Source: Methylocapsa sp. S129 (lineage in GTDB: Bacteria > Pseudomonadota > Alphaproteobacteria > Rhizobiales > Beijerinckiaceae). Taken from it: a stretch of 64,000 nucleotides of DNA. Position 1 is the stretch's first letter; each line of letters opens with the position of its first letter. Under the pieces are notes generated by a model. The model was not told the origin of the DNA and made no database searches. It saw nothing but the letters and a program-made list of their open reading frames with translations. The position numbers were made by a program, and so were the translations under genes. Below are positions 43,186-52,463 of the stretch, in pieces. The DNA is taken from the NCBI RefSeq assembly GCF_009765995.1, contig NZ_LMUI01000016.1, positions 248,001 to 312,000 on the forward strand. The letters are read 5' to 3'.

Positions 43186-44057
43186 AACGAGGCCACTGCC
43201 TTTTTGCGTCCCGTAATCGGGCCGTCATGAAAGCCTTCGCCTTCTGTCTCGGCGCGCTGTTCTGGCTCTGCGTCGCGCCGGTCGCCGCCGCCGATCTTGG
43301 CGATACGGTCCCAGGCCATCCTGGCCTGACTTATTTCGACCTGATGAGACTTGTCGTCACCGACCTCGCGCCCGGCGGCAAGGACGGCGCCGTCGGACAT
43401 CAAGTCATGCCCTTCGAACATATCGACGGCAAGGAGGCGAAAGGCGATCCGCCCGAGACGATCGCCCTGCAATATATCGAAACGATGGCCATTCCCGGCG
43501 ACGAATCCCGGATCGTCATCCTCGCCGACCTCGGCCCCTCGGAGGGCCAGGTCGCCGACGCCGCATTGCTTGCGCTCTTCGTCCTCTCGCCGGCGCCCAG
43601 ACTGCTCGATGTCGTCGAGGTGGGAACGGACCGCTTCACCAGCTTTTCCGACGCCAAGGTCGGGCTGCTCGCGCCGCGCACGCCGCTCATTCTCATCACC
43701 AGCACGCATAGCAATTCGGAGCAGACCTACCTCTCGACAAAAGTGATGTTCGTCCGGCGCGATCGCTTCCAGTTGATCGACGCCATTTTCACCTTCGGCG
43801 AAAGAAGCTGCGCCTATGACCGCACGCAGGAGCCTTCGTTCACCATGTTCGCCGGTCCGCGTCCCTATAGCGCGGTGCATGTGTCGGTGCTGGAGCGCGT
43901 CACGCTGACCGGCGAGGCCTGCGACGATCAGAAGGCGCCCCGGCCAAGCGTTGCGACCTATCAGGCGAACTACCGCTGGGACGCGCGCCGCCAGCGCTTT
44001 ACGACGCGATCGGGGGAACTGGACCGGCTCGCCGCCGAAGACGCGAAACGGTTCTGA
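43182..44057 (+). CDS. Secreted protein of unknown function, tandem paralogue 2
   Basis: A 291-residue paralogue of the preceding gene, starting in an ATGA overlap with it; ATG 43227 just before the signal peptide (KAFAFCLGALFWLCVAPVAAAD) is also possible. Conserved blocks include GDTVPGHPGLTYFDLMRLVVTDL, LLALFVLSPAPRLLDVVEVGT, KVMFVRRDRFQLIDAIFTF and ATYQANYRWDARRQRFTT. Both proteins keep a Cys near SCAYD/LCSYN and one near CDDQ/CGDQQ, which could form a disulfide in the periplasm. Function unknown; the tandem arrangement implies a pair acting together. Confidence 0.78.
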   Translation: MKRGHCLFASRNRAVMKAFAFCLGALFWLCVAPVAAADLGDTVPGHPGLTYFDLMRLVVTDLAPGGKDGAVGHQVMPFEHIDGKEAKGDPPETIALQYIETMAIPGDESRIVILADLGPSEGQVADAALLALFVLSPAPRLLDVVEVGTDRFTSFSDAKVGLLAPRTPLILITSTHSNSEQTYLSTKVMFVRRDRFQLIDAIFTFGERSCAYDRTQEPSFTMFAGPRPYSAVHVSVLERVTLTGEACDDQKAPRPSVATYQANYRWDARRQRFTTRSGELDRLAAEDAKRF

Positions 44058-44181
44058 GGCGGACCGCCGAAAACCGCCGCGGTCCCGGCGCGGCCGCCCC
44101 ACGCCGTCGACGGCGTTTACGTCATTCTGGAAATGGCTGTATTGCTTGACGACAAGCTTCAGGACAAAGCGCGGATCGCCG

Positions 44182-45108
44182 ATGGATGCGAAAAAGACCG
44201 CCGCCGCCGAGCGGCAAATCGAGCGAACGACCGCCAAGCCTCCGGTCTTCGAACATGTGGAGACGAGCGCAACGGAATCGTTCCTCTGGCGTCTCGACGA
44301 TTATCCCTGGGAGCGGAACGTCTGGAATTTTCACCCGGAATGCGAAATTCATCTCATCCGCTACGCATCGGGCGTCGCCCTGACTGGCGACCATATCGGC
44401 CATTTCGAACCGGGTTATCTCGCCGTCGTCGGCGGTGGGCTGCCGCACGATTGGGTCACCAAGGTCGAGCCGGGAGAATTGCTTCCCGGACGCGACATCG
44501 TGCTGCAGTTCGATCCTGAGCGCCTCACCCGGGCGGCGAAAGAATTGCCCGAACTCAATCTGGTCGAACAATTGCTTTACCGCGCGCGCAGGGGCCTTGC
44601 CTTCCGCGGCGAGGCCCGGCGCCGTGGCGCGGAAATCCTTGAGACCATGGGCAAGACCGAGGGGCTCGCCCGGCTGGCCTTGTTCTTTGAACTGCTGCAT
44701 ACCCTTTCCCTTTCCGACGAATACGAAATCCTGTCGTCGGAATCGTTCGCGCCAAATCTCGACAAGCAGACGCTCGACATCGTCCATCGCGCGTTGTCCT
44801 ATGCTTTGGCGAACTTCAACCGCGACGTCAAAATCACGGAATTATGCGAGATGTTCGGCATGAGCGAGACCGCGTTCTCGCGCTTCTTCAAGAAGAACAG
44901 CGGCAATACCTTCACCGACCACATCACGAAACTCAGGATCGGCGAGGCCTGCAAATTGCTCGCCGGCTCAAAGACACCGATCACCGAGATATGCTTTGAG
45001 GTCGGCTACGCCAATCTATCGAATTTCAATCGCAATTTCCGCAATCAGCGCGGCATGACGCCGGCCGAATATCGACGGCTCGCCGAAGCCCGGCGCGGAC
45101 GGCGTTGA
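44182..45108 (+). CDS. AraC-family regulator, MtlR-like
   Basis: A 308-residue AraC-type regulator. The N-terminal cupin has FHPECEIHLIRYASG and GYLAVVGGGLPHDW. The C-terminal DNA-binding part has ITELCEMFGMSETAFSRFFKKNSG and EVGYANLSNFNRNFRNQRGMTPAEYR. It resembles regulators that activate mannitol/sorbitol uptake operons in Pseudomonas and rhizobia. The polyol transporter operon starts 228 bases downstream in the same direction, and a palindrome at 45145-45159 lies in between. Activation of that operon by this protein is inferred. Confidence 0.87.
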   Translation: MDAKKTAAAERQIERTTAKPPVFEHVETSATESFLWRLDDYPWERNVWNFHPECEIHLIRYASGVALTGDHIGHFEPGYLAVVGGGLPHDWVTKVEPGELLPGRDIVLQFDPERLTRAAKELPELNLVEQLLYRARRGLAFRGEARRRGAEILETMGKTEGLARLALFFELLHTLSLSDEYEILSSESFAPNLDKQTLDIVHRALSYALANFNRDVKITELCEMFGMSETAFSRFFKKNSGNTFTDHITKLRIGEACKLLAGSKTPITEICFEVGYANLSNFNRNFRNQRGMTPAEYRRLAEARRGRR

Positions 45109-45144
45109 TGCAATGCTGCGTTCAAGGGGCTATTTGTAGCCATT

Positions 45145-45159
45145 TTGTGCATCGCACAA
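45145..45159. promoter_or_regulatory. Candidate operator of the polyol operon
   Basis: TTGTGC-ATC-GCACAA is a perfect 6-bp inverted repeat with a 3-base spacer, located 37 bases after the AraC gene and 178 bases before the first gene of the transporter operon. AraC-type proteins often prefer direct repeats, so another regulator could be the binder. It occurs once in this spacer. Confidence 0.45.
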
Positions 45160-45336
45160 CGCAATAAAGTATCAATTGATGACAACATGCGCGCTAGCCC
45201 GCCACGCGCTCGCGCCTATTTTCTCCCCTCAGCGACGGTCCTCGGATCGATCGCTTCCGCGATATGGCGGCAACGGGCGCAGGCCCGGGTTCAACCGGCG
45301 ACGCGGACAACACGAGCCTGAGGGAAGGGAACGACA

Positions 45337-46614
45337 ATGGGCAAGCTCTCAATGCTTTCGGCGAAGTTCGCGGGGGCGCTTCTGCTCTCGACGATCTTGG
45401 CCGGCGCGGCGTCAGCCGAGGGATGCAGCGGAACCATCAAGGTTCTGTCACAGCCGCGCGACGGACTGACGCTTCTGGAAAAATCAAAGGACGAGTTCAC
45501 CAAGCTCAGCGGCGGCGCGACGTTTGAAATCGACAATCTCAACGAAAACGATCGCCGCGCCAAGTCGAAGGCCGACGCCTCGACCATCGGTAAGTACAAT
45601 GTCTACTATGTCGACGAAGCGAATGTGGCGCTCTTCTCCGCGGCAAAGTGGATTGTTCCGCTTCTGGACTATTATCCCAAGGAATATGACTACGCCGATT
45701 TCGACCCGGGCCGTCAGAAGGTCGCGACAGTCAACGGCACAGTCTGGTTCGCGCCGCTGACGGGGGGCGGCGACATGATGGTCTATCGCAAAGACCTGCT
45801 CGAAAAGGCCGGCGTGCAGCCGCCCAAGACGCTTGACGAGTTCATCGCGGCGGTGAAAAAGCTGCATGACCCCGATCATGGCGTCTATGGCGTCGCTCTG
45901 CGCGGGCAGCGCGGATCGGGCGCCAATGTGTGGCGTTGGATGCCCTATTTCCGCGGCTTTGGCGGCAAGTGGTTCGATGGCGATACGCCCGCTTTCGACA
46001 GCGACGCTTTCGTGAAGGCGACTCAGACTTATCTCGATCTGTTCCAATATTCGCCGCCTGGAACCAAGACGGGAAGTTGGGACGAGTCCACCGGCGCCTT
46101 CCTCGCCGGCCAGGTTGCGATCCTGATCGAATCGACGCCGTTGACTGGCGAAGCCCTCGATCCCAAGGTTTCGAAGGTCATAGGCAAAATCGGCTTCTTG
46201 CCGCCGCCTTCCCCCCTCACCGGCGGCGGCTATGGCCACGGCCTGGCGATCGCCGCCAAGGCCAACAAGACTGACGCGGAAAAGAAATGCGCGGGCCTGT
46301 TCATCGCCTGGGCGACTTCGAAAGAGAACGAAATGCGCCGCCTGGCCGACGGCGAGTTCAGCGAACTCAATCGGACCAGCGTCCTGACCAGCCCCGAATT
46401 CGCCAAACAATTCGGCGCGGATTTGGGCCAGGCGCTCGCCGATACCGCGAAAGTCACGGCCGTCAACTTCTGGCAGGATCCCCGCTGGCCCGATCTGGGC
46501 GATCATTGGGGCATCTCGCTGGAAGAACTGATTACCGGCACGCGCACCGACATCAAGGGCGCCGCCGACGAGTTGAACGGGTTCGCCAAGACGCTCGTCG
46601 CCAAGAAACAATAA
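45337..46614 (+). CDS. Periplasmic polyol-binding protein (SBP_bac_1 type)
   Basis: A 425-residue extracellular solute-binding protein of family 1, with a signal peptide (FAGALLLSTILAGAASAE) and GAGGGAAGGG-like ribosome site before the ATG. The mature part shows the two-lobe layout, with WFAPLTGGGDMMVYRKDLLEKAG in the hinge region and WMPYFRGFGGKWF. It is followed by two family-1 permeases, a xylitol-type dehydrogenase and an UgpC-type ATPase. That set matches polyol (sorbitol/mannitol/xylitol) uptake systems such as SmoEFGK of Rhodobacter. Confidence 0.88.
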   Translation: MGKLSMLSAKFAGALLLSTILAGAASAEGCSGTIKVLSQPRDGLTLLEKSKDEFTKLSGGATFEIDNLNENDRRAKSKADASTIGKYNVYYVDEANVALFSAAKWIVPLLDYYPKEYDYADFDPGRQKVATVNGTVWFAPLTGGGDMMVYRKDLLEKAGVQPPKTLDEFIAAVKKLHDPDHGVYGVALRGQRGSGANVWRWMPYFRGFGGKWFDGDTPAFDSDAFVKATQTYLDLFQYSPPGTKTGSWDESTGAFLAGQVAILIESTPLTGEALDPKVSKVIGKIGFLPPPSPLTGGGYGHGLAIAAKANKTDAEKKCAGLFIAWATSKENEMRRLADGEFSELNRTSVLTSPEFAKQFGADLGQALADTAKVTAVNFWQDPRWPDLGDHWGISLEELITGTRTDIKGAADELNGFAKTLVAKKQ

Positions 46615-46777
46615 AGGCGGGAATGTCTCGGCCGGGGGCGTCCTCCTCCCTGTGTCCCCGGCGCGATTTTAAGAAACTGGGCGGCGCGGCCCGCGCCTCG
46701 CCGCCGGCTTTCCAGTGTCTCAGTCCTCGCGCCCTTTTCAGGCAGGGCCGGGCCTCCAAGCGAACAGGGGCGCCTCC

Positions 46778-47644
46778 ATGAGGGCCAAGAACAATTATCT
46801 GGCCGCGACGTTCATCACGCCGACGATGCTCGTCCTCGCCGTTTTGGCCTTCGTGCCGACGATTTACGCGATCAACATTTCGCTTCAGGACCGCGAGCTG
46901 TCCGGTTCGGACGCCAACTACGTCGGGCTGAGCAATTTCATCCAGCTCTTCTCAGACCGGCGGTTTCTCAACGCCGCTTTCGTGTCGCTCAAATGGGAGC
47001 TCGTCACCGTCAGCGCGACGATGATCATCGCCGTTCTGCTGGCCATCATGATGTTCGAAGCGCTCTCGCCCAGGTTGCGCAATGCTTTGTCGCTGGTGTT
47101 TTTGATGCCGGTGCTGTTGCCGCGCGTCTCGGCGGCCTATGTCTGGAAATTCGCGTTCCACCCGCTTTTCGGGTTGGCGACCTACCCCTACAAGGCCCTC
47201 ACGGGACAACCGCTCGATCTGCTCTCGAACCCCAACACGGCGCTGGCCACGGTCGCCCTGGTCGACGCCTGGCAATGGGCGCTGTTCTTTGCCGTCATCA
47301 TCGTGAAATTGCTTGAAACGCTGCCGCCGCAGCCATTTGAAGCCGCCAAGCTCGATCATGCCAGGACCTGGGAGATCTACGCCTATGTGGCGATCCCGAT
47401 GCTGAAGGCGCCGTTGATCAGCCTGACCTTCGTCAAGATGATCGAGTCGCTGCGCGCTTTCGACCTTATTTATGTGATGACGCGCGGCGGGCCGGGAATC
47501 ACGACCGAGACGCTCGACATGTATGCTTTCTCGCAGGGCTTCATTGAATCGGGAAAAATCTCCTACGCCTCCTCGATGGCGGTGCTGATGATGATCGTCA
47601 CGACCGTCGCCTTCACGATCCTTTGGAAGCGGGTGCGCACATGA
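46778..47644 (+). CDS. Polyol ABC permease 1 (MalF type)
   Basis: A 288-residue inner-membrane permease with six predicted membrane segments and the cytoplasmic EAA loop EAAKLDHARTWEIYAYVAIPML, which contacts the ATPase. The start at ATG 46778 gives a normal N-terminus with a basic start (MRAKNNYLA). A 163-base GC-rich gap separates it from the binding-protein gene. Its stop overlaps the next permease start (ATGA). Confidence 0.9.
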   Translation: MRAKNNYLAATFITPTMLVLAVLAFVPTIYAINISLQDRELSGSDANYVGLSNFIQLFSDRRFLNAAFVSLKWELVTVSATMIIAVLLAIMMFEALSPRLRNALSLVFLMPVLLPRVSAAYVWKFAFHPLFGLATYPYKALTGQPLDLLSNPNTALATVALVDAWQWALFFAVIIVKLLETLPPQPFEAAKLDHARTWEIYAYVAIPMLKAPLISLTFVKMIESLRAFDLIYVMTRGGPGITTETLDMYAFSQGFIESGKISYASSMAVLMMIVTTVAFTILWKRVRT

Positions 47645-48462
47645 ATCGCGTCCGGCCGGCCATCTGGATCGCCCGCGTCATTCTCGGCCTGGCGGCGGCG
47701 ATGGCGATCGTCCCCGTGCTCTGGACGTTCCTCAACGCCTTCAAAAACAGAGTCGACATCGTCACGCCCGCGCCCGTCTTCATCTTCACCCCGACGCTCG
47801 ATAATTTCATCTATGTCCTTGGCCGCGAGAGCGTCCTGCAAGGCCTCATCAATTCGGTGATCGTTTCGGGGGCGTCGGTGCTGATCGGCGCCCTATTCGG
47901 CTTGCCTACCGCCTACGCGGTGGCGCGCCATCCCTCGCGCCTCACCGGGGAGATTCAGTTCTTTGTGCTCTCGCTACGCTTCCTGCCGCCCGTCGCCGTC
48001 GCCATTCCGCTCATGGTCATCTGGCTCGACGCGGGCCTCTACGACACGCAGCTGTCGCTGATCACAACCTATTCCCTGTTGACGATCTCGACCACCGTCT
48101 GGCTGGGCATCCCCGCTTTCCAGCGCGTGCCCAAAGAGGTCGAAGAAGCCGCCACGGTCGACGGCTACGGTCCCTACGCGGTGTTCTTTAAGGTCGCCTT
48201 GCCGATCGCCTCGCGCTCGCTCATCGGCGCGCTCGCCTTCAGCTTCGTGCTGGTCTGGAATGAATTCCTGATCGCGCTGATGCTGACGACGTCCGACGCC
48301 AAGACGCTTCCCATTGTCGCTTCCGAATTGACGCAGCTCGGCCGGGACGTCCCCTGGGGCATCCTGAACGCCTCCGTCATTCTGCTGTCCCTGCCGCCAT
48401 TGCTGTTCATCGGCGTGCTCAGTGGTTTCCTGAACAGCATCGTCAAGAAGACCAACGGATAG
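47641..48462 (+). CDS. Polyol ABC permease 2 (MalG type)
   Basis: A 273-residue permease with six membrane segments and the EAA loop EEAATVDGYGPYAVFFKVALPIASR. The ATG overlaps the stop of permease 1. Together they form the heterodimeric channel served by the binding protein at 45337 and the ATPase at 49527. The C-terminus ends in a short Lys-rich tail. Confidence 0.92.
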   Translation: MNRVRPAIWIARVILGLAAAMAIVPVLWTFLNAFKNRVDIVTPAPVFIFTPTLDNFIYVLGRESVLQGLINSVIVSGASVLIGALFGLPTAYAVARHPSRLTGEIQFFVLSLRFLPPVAVAIPLMVIWLDAGLYDTQLSLITTYSLLTISTTVWLGIPAFQRVPKEVEEAATVDGYGPYAVFFKVALPIASRSLIGALAFSFVLVWNEFLIALMLTTSDAKTLPIVASELTQLGRDVPWGILNASVILLSLPPLLFIGVLSGFLNSIVKKTNG

Positions 48463-48468
48463 AAAGCG

Positions 48469-49521
48469 GTGACCATGCGCGCACTGGTGCTCGAAAAAAA
48501 AGGCGAATTGTCGCTTCGCGAGATCGATTTGCCGACCGCGATGGGCCGCGACGATGTGAAAATCGCCATGGACACGGTGGGCGTGTGCGGCAGCGACGTC
48601 CATTATTACACCCATGGCCGCATCGGCCCTTATGTCGTCAATGCGCCGATGGTGTTGGGCCATGAGGCAGCGGGCGTGATTGTCGAAATCGGCGCCGGCG
48701 TCACGTCCCTTAAGGTCGGCGATCGCGTCTGTATGGAGCCGGGCGTGCCCAACCTTTCCTCGCGCGCGTCCAAGCTCGGCATTTACAACGTCGATCCCGC
48801 CGTGACGTTCTGGGCGACGCCGCCGGTGCATGGCGTCCTGACCGCTTACGTCGTTCACCCCGCCGCGTTCACCTACAAGCTGCCCGACAACGTGTCGTTC
48901 GCCGAAGGCGCGATGGTCGAGCCCTTCGCCATCGGGATGCAGGCGGCGGCGCGGGCGCGGATCGTGCCCGGCGATGTCGCCGCGGTGATTGGCGCAGGGC
49001 CGATCGGCATCCTGGTCGCGCTCGCGGCTCTCGCTGGCGGGTGCTCGCGCGTCTTCATCGCCGACCTTGCCGAGGACAAGCTCGCCATAGCAGGGGGCTA
49101 TGCGGGCATAATTCCGGTCGACATTAAACAAGAGACGCTCGCCGCTGCCGTCGCGCGGCATACCGACGCCTGGGGCGCCGACGTCGTATTTGAAGCCAGC
49201 GGCAACCCCCGGCCCTATGCGGACATTTTCCAGATCGTGCGCCCGGGAGGCGCCGTCGTGCTGGTCGGCCTGCCCGTCGAGCCCGTCGCGTTCGACATCG
49301 CCGGCGCCATCTCGCGGGAAGTGCGCATCGAAACGGTGTTCCGATACGCCAATATCTTTGACCGCGCCCTCAACCTGATCGCCTCCGGCAAGGTCGACCT
49401 CAAGCCGTTGATCACCGGCGTGTTCGATTTCGAAGAAAGCATCGCGGCGTTCGAGCGCGCCGCGCGCGGTCTGGCGACCGACGTGAAGCTGCAGATCAAA
49501 ATGCCGCCGGCGAAGGGCTGA
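48469..49521 (+). CDS. Xylitol/sorbitol-type medium-chain dehydrogenase
   Basis: A 350-residue zinc-dependent dehydrogenase. The catalytic zinc site is intact (GVCGSD, GHEAAG, and Glu in VEPFAIG). The structural-zinc loop has lost its cysteines: [21 protein letters not shown]. This matches rhizobial xylitol dehydrogenases. The Rossmann loop is GAGPIG. GTG 48469 starts six bases after the permease stop; ATG 48475 is the alternative. The enzyme sits inside the transporter operon and should convert the imported polyol into the ketose, using NAD. Confidence 0.9.
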   Translation: MTMRALVLEKKGELSLREIDLPTAMGRDDVKIAMDTVGVCGSDVHYYTHGRIGPYVVNAPMVLGHEAAGVIVEIGAGVTSLKVGDRVCMEPGVPNLSSRASKLGIYNVDPAVTFWATPPVHGVLTAYVVHPAAFTYKLPDNVSFAEGAMVEPFAIGMQAAARARIVPGDVAAVIGAGPIGILVALAALAGGCSRVFIADLAEDKLAIAGGYAGIIPVDIKQETLAAAVARHTDAWGADVVFEASGNPRPYADIFQIVRPGGAVVLVGLPVEPVAFDIAGAISREVRIETVFRYANIFDRALNLIASGKVDLKPLITGVFDFEESIAAFERAARGLATDVKLQIKMPPAKG

Positions 49522-49526
49522 ATGCG

Positions 49527-50639
49527 ATGGCGAAGATCAGTTGTTCGAACTTGAAGAAGTCCTATGGCTCGGTCGAGATCGTGCGCGACTTCAACCTGGA
49601 GGTCGACGATCACGAATTCGTCGTGTTCCTCGGGCCGTCGGGCTGCGGAAAGTCGACCATTCTGCGCATGATCGCCGGGCTCGAAGACATTTCCGGCGGC
49701 ACAGTGGCCATCGGCGGCGCCGTCGTCAACGATCTGCTTCCCCGCGACCGCAACGTCGCCATGGTGTTCCAGAATTACGCGCTCTATCCGCACATGAGCG
49801 TGTTCGACAACATCGCCTTCGGGCTGCGGCGGATGAAGGTCTCGACGGCCGAAATCGATCGCCGCGTGCAGGACGTGTCGGCGATCCTCGGCCTCGGCCC
49901 CTATTTGCTGCGCCATCCGACGCAATTGTCGGGTGGGCAGCAGCAGCGCGTCGCCATCGCCCGCGCGATGATCAAGACGCCGCAGGTCTTTCTGTTCGAC
50001 GAGCCGCTTTCGAATCTCGACGCGAAACTGCGCAACCACATGCGCGTCGAGATCGCGCGCCTGCACAAGAGACTGGAGACGACGACGATCTATGTCACCC
50101 ATGATCAGCTCGAGGCGATGACTTTGGGCGACCGGATCGTGCTCCTGAACGGCGGCGTCATCGAACAGGTGGGGACCCCTGCCGAAATCTACGAGCGGCC
50201 GCGCACGCTGTTCGTCGCCGGCTTTATCGGCACGCCGAACATGAATTTGATTTCCGTGACGATCTCCGATGGCGGCGATCGTTGGCGCGCGACGTCCGGC
50301 GCGCTGAGCTTCGCATTCGTGCGGGAGCGGTTCGACCTGAAGGATGGGCAGAAGGCGGTCCTCGGCGTGCGTCCATCCAATTTCGTCGAAGCCGCGCCGT
50401 CGGCGACAGACAACGTGGTCGAAGGCACGGTGGATCTCGTCGAATATATGGGCGACGCCGCGCTGCTCGACGTCGCGCCGCGCTCGGGGTCGAGCGACGC
50501 CAGACAGATCGCCGTGCTTGTCGAAGCCCACCGAAGCCCGCGGCCCGGCGCGGCCATTCGCCTGACGTTCGATGAGGGCGACGTTCACCTCTTCGATGAA
50601 AGGACGGGGTTGTCGCTGCTGAAGCCGCGTTCAAATTGA
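49527..50639 (+). CDS. UgpC/MalK-type ABC ATPase of the polyol system
   Basis: A 370-residue single-NBD ATPase with complete Walker A (GPSGCGKST, near 36-44), signature (LSGGQQQR), Walker B (LFDEPLSNLD) and a C-terminal TOBE domain of the UgpC/MalK group. It is the last gene of the operon and starts five bases after the dehydrogenase stop. It energises the polyol uptake through both permeases. Confidence 0.93.
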   Translation: MAKISCSNLKKSYGSVEIVRDFNLEVDDHEFVVFLGPSGCGKSTILRMIAGLEDISGGTVAIGGAVVNDLLPRDRNVAMVFQNYALYPHMSVFDNIAFGLRRMKVSTAEIDRRVQDVSAILGLGPYLLRHPTQLSGGQQQRVAIARAMIKTPQVFLFDEPLSNLDAKLRNHMRVEIARLHKRLETTTIYVTHDQLEAMTLGDRIVLLNGGVIEQVGTPAEIYERPRTLFVAGFIGTPNMNLISVTISDGGDRWRATSGALSFAFVRERFDLKDGQKAVLGVRPSNFVEAAPSATDNVVEGTVDLVEYMGDAALLDVAPRSGSSDARQIAVLVEAHRSPRPGAAIRLTFDEGDVHLFDERTGLSLLKPRSN

Positions 50640-50663
50640 CGACTTGACGCGGGGTCGTTGGCC

Positions 50664-50714
50664 TGGCGTCGAGAACCGCATCCGCCGGCGCGAGATGATT
50701 GAAGAACAGCACAT
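50664..50714 (-). pseudogene. Fragment of a second soxD gene
   Basis: These 51 bases match 51995-52045, inside the intact soxD gene, with only four mismatches. In the soxD frame on the minus strand the fragment reads VLFFNHLAPADAVLDAR, compared with VLFLNHLVPADAILDAK in SoxD. Sequence on both sides no longer matches. The copy lies on the other side of the alpha/beta-hydrolase gene, in the same orientation as soxD, so it looks like the remnant of a duplicated soxD that was mostly deleted. Confidence 0.75.
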
Positions 50715-50867
50715 CGACGGAGAAAGCGCGGCGGCATTCGACCGAGGCGCCGATCTTTTCGGCAACCGCCCTCTCATGCTATTTGAGGCTCAGAATGCGA
50801 TCCCTTCACCTTTGCTGCGCTCTTTGTCGGCCGATGGGGTTGCAATGAGACTCACAGAAGGCGCCGG

Positions 50868-51911
50868 TTGGGAACGCGCAAGGCCGCGACGCTCATCGTC
50901 GGCATTCTGCTCGGGCTTAGCGCCGCGCCAGCGCAGATGCCCCCGGAGGACGCTGCGGTATGGCTGGTCGCCGACCGCCGCCTGACGGTTTACACGCCGG
51001 CAGGCTCTGGGGCTTTGGCGCTTTATGTGTCGCAGGATTGGAACCGGCCGCAGCCCGCGGTCACCCGCGCCATCGTCACCATCCATGGGATCGAGCGCGC
51101 CGCCGATTTCAGCCGCACGATCGCGGAAGCGGCGCGCGCCGCCTCCAAGCTCGATCCCGAATCGGTGCTGTTGATCGAGCCGCAATTCCTCAACGATGGG
51201 GATGTCGCCGCCCAGCATCTGCCGGCTGAGACGCTGCATTGGGCCCATGCGAATTGGGAGGGCGGCGACGACGCTCGTGGGCCCGCGCCCATCAGCAGCT
51301 TCGCCGCGCTCGATGCGATTCTGGCGCGACTGGCCGATCGCGGCTTGTTTCCGGCCCTCAAGGACGTGGTCGTCGCCGGCCACTCCGGCGGCGGCCAGCT
51401 CGTGCAACGCTATGCCGTCGCCAGCCGCGGCGAAGGCGCGCTGGCCAAGGCGGGAATTCATCTGCGCTATATCGTGGCCAACCCGTCCTCCTATGTCTAT
51501 TTCAGCCCGGAGCGGCCGGCCGGCGATGGATTGGCGCCGTTCGACGCCGCCGCGTGCCCAATCTATGATCGTTGGAAATATGGCATGACCGGGTTGCCGC
51601 CCTATCTCGCGGGTCAGGATGCCGCGGCGCTGGAAGCGGCCTATGTCGGACGCGACGTGATCTATCTCCTGGGCGCCGCCGATGACAACCCGAACCATCC
51701 GGAGCTTGATAAGACTTGCATGGCCGAAGCCGAGGGGCCCAATCGTTACGCGCGCGGCCTCGCCTATTTCCGTTACCTGCAACGGCGACATCCAACCTCC
51801 CTCTCGCACCGGCTGCTGCAAGTTCCGGATGTCGGCCACAACGACGATATATTCAATTCCGCGTGCGGTCTTGCCGCGCTCTACGATCTCCGGGGCTGCG
51901 CCGGAGATTGA
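50868..51911 (+). CDS. Secreted alpha/beta-hydrolase
   Basis: A 347-residue exported hydrolase with a signal peptide (AATLIVGILLGLSAAPAQ). The nucleophile elbow is GHSGGG (Ser173), a candidate acid lies in LLGAADDNPNH, and the catalytic His is in VPDVGHND. The start is TTG 50868 with GAAGG upstream; the ATG at 50845 is in another frame. It converges on soxD, 3 bases between the stops, and is flanked on the far side by the soxD fragment. The substrate is unknown; an esterase or lactonase is likely. Confidence 0.8.
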   Translation: MGTRKAATLIVGILLGLSAAPAQMPPEDAAVWLVADRRLTVYTPAGSGALALYVSQDWNRPQPAVTRAIVTIHGIERAADFSRTIAEAARAASKLDPESVLLIEPQFLNDGDVAAQHLPAETLHWAHANWEGGDDARGPAPISSFAALDAILARLADRGLFPALKDVVVAGHSGGGQLVQRYAVASRGEGALAKAGIHLRYIVANPSSYVYFSPERPAGDGLAPFDAAACPIYDRWKYGMTGLPPYLAGQDAAALEAAYVGRDVIYLLGAADDNPNHPELDKTCMAEAEGPNRYARGLAYFRYLQRRHPTSLSHRLLQVPDVGHNDDIFNSACGLAALYDLRGCAGD

Positions 51912-51914
51912 ACG

Positions 51915-52463
51915 CTACGGCGCTTTGCCCGGCGCGGGCGTGAAGGCGCTGACGAAGGCGTCGCGGTTGGGCATCGCCACTTTGGGCAGCGTCTTGGCGT
52001 CGAGAATCGCGTCCGCCGGCACGAGATGATTGAGGAACAGCACATAGGCCGAGACCGCATAGACTTCGTCAGGCGACAAGGATTGCGGCGCGTTGAACGG
52101 CATCGCGCGATGAATGAAATCATAGAGCGTCGTCGCATAGGGCCAATAGCTGCCGACCGTCTTGACGGGCTTTGGCGTTGCGATCGTTCCCGCGCCGCCG
52201 GCGAGCGCGTCCATCGGCTTGCCTTGGCCATGATCGCCGTGGCACGCCGCGCATTTGTCGGCGAAGATTTGCGCGCCTTGCGCGACGCTTCCCTGGCCGG
52301 GCGGCAGTCCGGCGCCATCTGGCGCAACGTCGATGTTCCAGCCCGCGATCTCTTCGGATGTCGCCGGTCGTCCAATGCCATAATCCTCGCCAGCGCGGGC
52401 AGGGGCGGAAATGCTGAGGAGGCTCGCCGCGAGCGCGGCGGCGATGAATGCCTTAGCCCGCAT
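51915..52463 (-). CDS. soxD: SoxD-type c-type cytochrome (short form)
   Basis: A 182-residue periplasmic cytochrome with signal peptide (AFIAAALAASLLSISAPARA). There is one haem-binding motif, CAACH (Cys71, Cys74, His75), and a distal Met in RAMPFNAPQSL. The segments YGIGRPATSEEIAGWNIDV and IGSYWPYA-like TVGSYWPYATTLYDF identify it as SoxD, the electron-accepting subunit of sulfane dehydrogenase. Paracoccus SoxD is diheme and much longer; this is the single-haem short form. Its start overlaps the soxC stop by 11 bases. Confidence 0.87.
   Translation of the reverse strand: MRAKAFIAAALAASLLSISAPARAGEDYGIGRPATSEEIAGWNIDVAPDGAGLPPGQGSVAQGAQIFADKCAACHGDHGQGKPMDALAGGAGTIATPKPVKTVGSYWPYATTLYDFIHRAMPFNAPQSLSPDEVYAVSAYVLFLNHLVPADAILDAKTLPKVAMPNRDAFVSAFTPAPGKAP

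Noticed and set aside
42100-44237. Minus-strand frames of 348 and 379 codons opposite the two secreted paralogues
   Set aside because: Both strands are open, but only the plus-strand products have signal peptides and ATGA coupling. The antisense pair is similar to each other only because the sense genes are.
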